Source: Rhodospirillales bacterium (GTDB lineage: Bacteria > Pseudomonadota > Alphaproteobacteria > Acetobacterales > Acetobacteraceae). From it: a DNA stretch of 64,000 nt. The notes beneath the pieces are model-generated. The model was not told the DNA's origin and did not search any database. It was given only the letters and a program-made list of their open reading frames with translations. The stretch spans positions 1-64,000 of the forward strand of contig JANXTF010000014.1 in assembly GCA_025352565.1 (NCBI GenBank), in the 5' to 3' direction. Position 1 is the first letter of the stretch. Each line of letters starts with the position of its first letter. A program made the translations under genes and the position numbers. Shown here one piece after another: positions 62,747 through 64,000 of the stretch.

Positions 62747-63941
62747 CGAACACCACCGGATATGTGCCCCAGTTCGGGCGCTGTGTGTGGGTGGCGCGCG
62801 TCGGCCGCCGGTCGGGGTCGGGACGCGCTCCGTGCGCGCGCAGTTCGGCCAGCAGCCGGGTGACGATGCCGTACTGGTGCGTGGCTGGGTCGCTGTCGGC
62901 GCTCGGGATCACGCCGCCATCGAGGTCGCGGCCGAGGCAGGTGTGGACCCCGGTGCCGAAGGTGAGTCCGTAGGGCGGAATGGGCCGGCGGACTTCGCGA
63001 TGCGGGTTGAACCGGTCTGCGTCGGCACCGAAGACGGCGGGTTCGCGGTTGGCCGCGTGCAGGTCCAGAATCACGGTGTCCTCCTCGGTCGCCGTGCGGC
63101 CGCCGGCGAGGCTCACCGGGCAGACCGGGCGACGCCAGGCGACCGGGCTTGCGGGATGCAGGCGAAAACTCTCGAACACGCAGCGTTGCAGGAAGAACGG
63201 ATCGGACTGGAGCCGCGCCTCGTCCTCCGGATGATCGGCCAGCCAGCAGGCCAGGTCGTGGAAGGCGTGGGCGGTGGAATTGCCGGTGCTGTGGGAGCCG
63301 GCCTGAAGATAGAACGCGATCTCGCGCAGCAGCACGTCGGCCGGCAGGTTCAGCCGGTCCTCGTTGCGGAGCAGCACGGTCAGCACGTCCCGCGGCACAT
63401 CGTCCTCGGTCACGCCGCCCTGCGCGAACTTCGCCAGCAAGACCTGGCGCCGCGCGATGGAGGGACGGAGAAAGACCTCGTCCAGTTCGGCAAGTGCCGC
63501 GCGAACCTCGCGGTTCACCGCAGCCGTGTCGCGCGTCGAGTGGACCATAGTGGCGCCTTCGCTGAACGTCCTGACCAGCTTCAGCAGCTGCTCGGTTTCG
63601 GCGAAGCTGCGCGCGGGCCTATCGATGCCGGCGAAATCGGCCGACAGGTTCATCGTGACGCGATAAGCGAAGTCGAGCAGGTCGCCGCCGCCGCGCGCGG
63701 CGAAAGGATCGAGCGTTTCGCGAAGCGCGGCGGGAAACACGTCGGTTTCATAATGGTGGAAGAAGTCGCGGCGAAACACGCGGAATTCGAGCAGGCGGCG
63801 TTCCCGGTGCTCATTCCCATGCAGGGTCAGCAGGACGCGATCGGTGATGACGGCGCCCGCGTCGTACATGGACTGGCGGAGATCCTTGTGGCGGAGGATT
63901 TCCGAGGCGTCCTCGTATCCGGCGACTTCCAGCACGCTCAT
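62736..63941 (-). CDS. Cytochrome P450
   Basis: This 401-aa soluble P450 has the I-helix oxygen-binding motif LQAGSHSTGNSTAHAF, the ExxR pair in VFESFRLHP, the Arg in PVAWRRPVCPVSL and the haem-ligand loop FGTGVHTCLGRDL. Length is normal for bacterial P450s. A short extra loop (GGVIPSADSDPATHQ) follows the haem cysteine. No ferredoxin or reductase gene is visible in the window. It probably hydroxylates the substrate of the two SDRs. Confidence 0.92.
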   Translation of the reverse strand: MSVLEVAGYEDASEILRHKDLRQSMYDAGAVITDRVLLTLHGNEHRERRLLEFRVFRRDFFHHYETDVFPAALRETLDPFAARGGGDLLDFAYRVTMNLSADFAGIDRPARSFAETEQLLKLVRTFSEGATMVHSTRDTAAVNREVRAALAELDEVFLRPSIARRQVLLAKFAQGGVTEDDVPRDVLTVLLRNEDRLNLPADVLLREIAFYLQAGSHSTGNSTAHAFHDLACWLADHPEDEARLQSDPFFLQRCVFESFRLHPASPVAWRRPVCPVSLAGGRTATEEDTVILDLHAANREPAVFGADADRFNPHREVRRPIPPYGLTFGTGVHTCLGRDLDGGVIPSADSDPATHQYGIVTRLLAELRAHGARPDPDRRPTRATHTQRPNWGTYPVVFDAR

Positions 63942-64000
63942 CGGGCAACCCTTCGCAGCAGGCGGCGCGCATTGTTGGCGAGGTTCGGCGCGGGCGGCGC
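63938..64000 (-). CDS. C-terminal end of a gene, possibly an amidohydrolase
   Basis: Only the last 20 codons are in the window, ending in a TGA that overlaps the P450 start (ATGA). The peptide APNLANNARRLLRRVAR resembles the LxxNARRLL end of amidohydrolase-2 proteins, but this is too short to be sure. Confidence 0.35.
   Translation of the reverse strand, partial: APPAPNLANNARRLLRRVAR

Overview
This window is GC-rich chromosomal DNA with tightly packed operons and many ATGA/GTGA stop-start overlaps. The content suggests a metabolically versatile alphaproteobacterium: an NrsF/SigF-type sigma/anti-sigma pair, Tat-type leaders on binding proteins, and many ABC and TRAP importers next to short-chain dehydrogenases (SDRs). 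I cannot place it to genus. I saw no rRNA, tRNA, phage or CRISPR. About ten genes are visibly broken.

Layout. 1-4809: end of a TRAP binding protein, a VapC-like remnant, and a sugar-type ABC importer read leftward. 4919-9189: an ECF sigma factor with its NrsF anti-sigma partner, divergent from a four-gene periplasmic redox operon (DUF1223, ModA-like protein, cytochrome b, MsrP-like molybdoenzyme) that carries a SigF-like promoter. 9274-12150: amidase, PaiB-like flavin protein, EamA exporter. 12169-18940: a second sugar-type ABC importer in one leftward operon with a glutathionyl-hydroquinone reductase, a LigI-like lactonase and a RidA protein. 19346-21767: GntR regulator, SDR and a DapA-family lyase.

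21857-34122 is an amine-type catabolic island: three DadA/PuuB-like FAD oxidases, two tandem PotD-like binding proteins, PotABC-like importer genes, an NtaA/EmoA-type flavin monooxygenase, an AtzG-like peptide and an amidase, plus a truncated class III aminotransferase. A 19-bp sequence occurs identically in two of its divergent promoter regions. 34261-38226 is a decaying zone. SDR, livH, livM-livG, a liv binding protein, a second SDR and a ThuA-like gene all carry deletions, several of which leave the gene ends in place, and an IS5-type transposase scrap lies nearby.

38227-52344 holds the most interesting locus: a GlcD-like dehydrogenase, a LysR regulator, a fused TRAP permease with two binding proteins, two SDRs, a RuBisCO-like protein with the carbamate-lysine motif, an alpha/beta hydrolase, a beta-keto acid cleavage enzyme, a class II aldolase and a SAF-domain oxidoreductase. 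It looks like a complete import-and-degrade pathway for a carboxylic or sugar acid through a beta-keto intermediate, without the kinase known from the RuBisCO-like apionate pathway. 52601-60473 is one leftward operon: livHMGF, two liv-type binding proteins, an SDR, a sugar-isomerase-like TIM barrel and a SnoaL-like protein. 60746-64000 is a leftward P450, two SDRs and a MarR regulator, with the end of a further gene at the edge.
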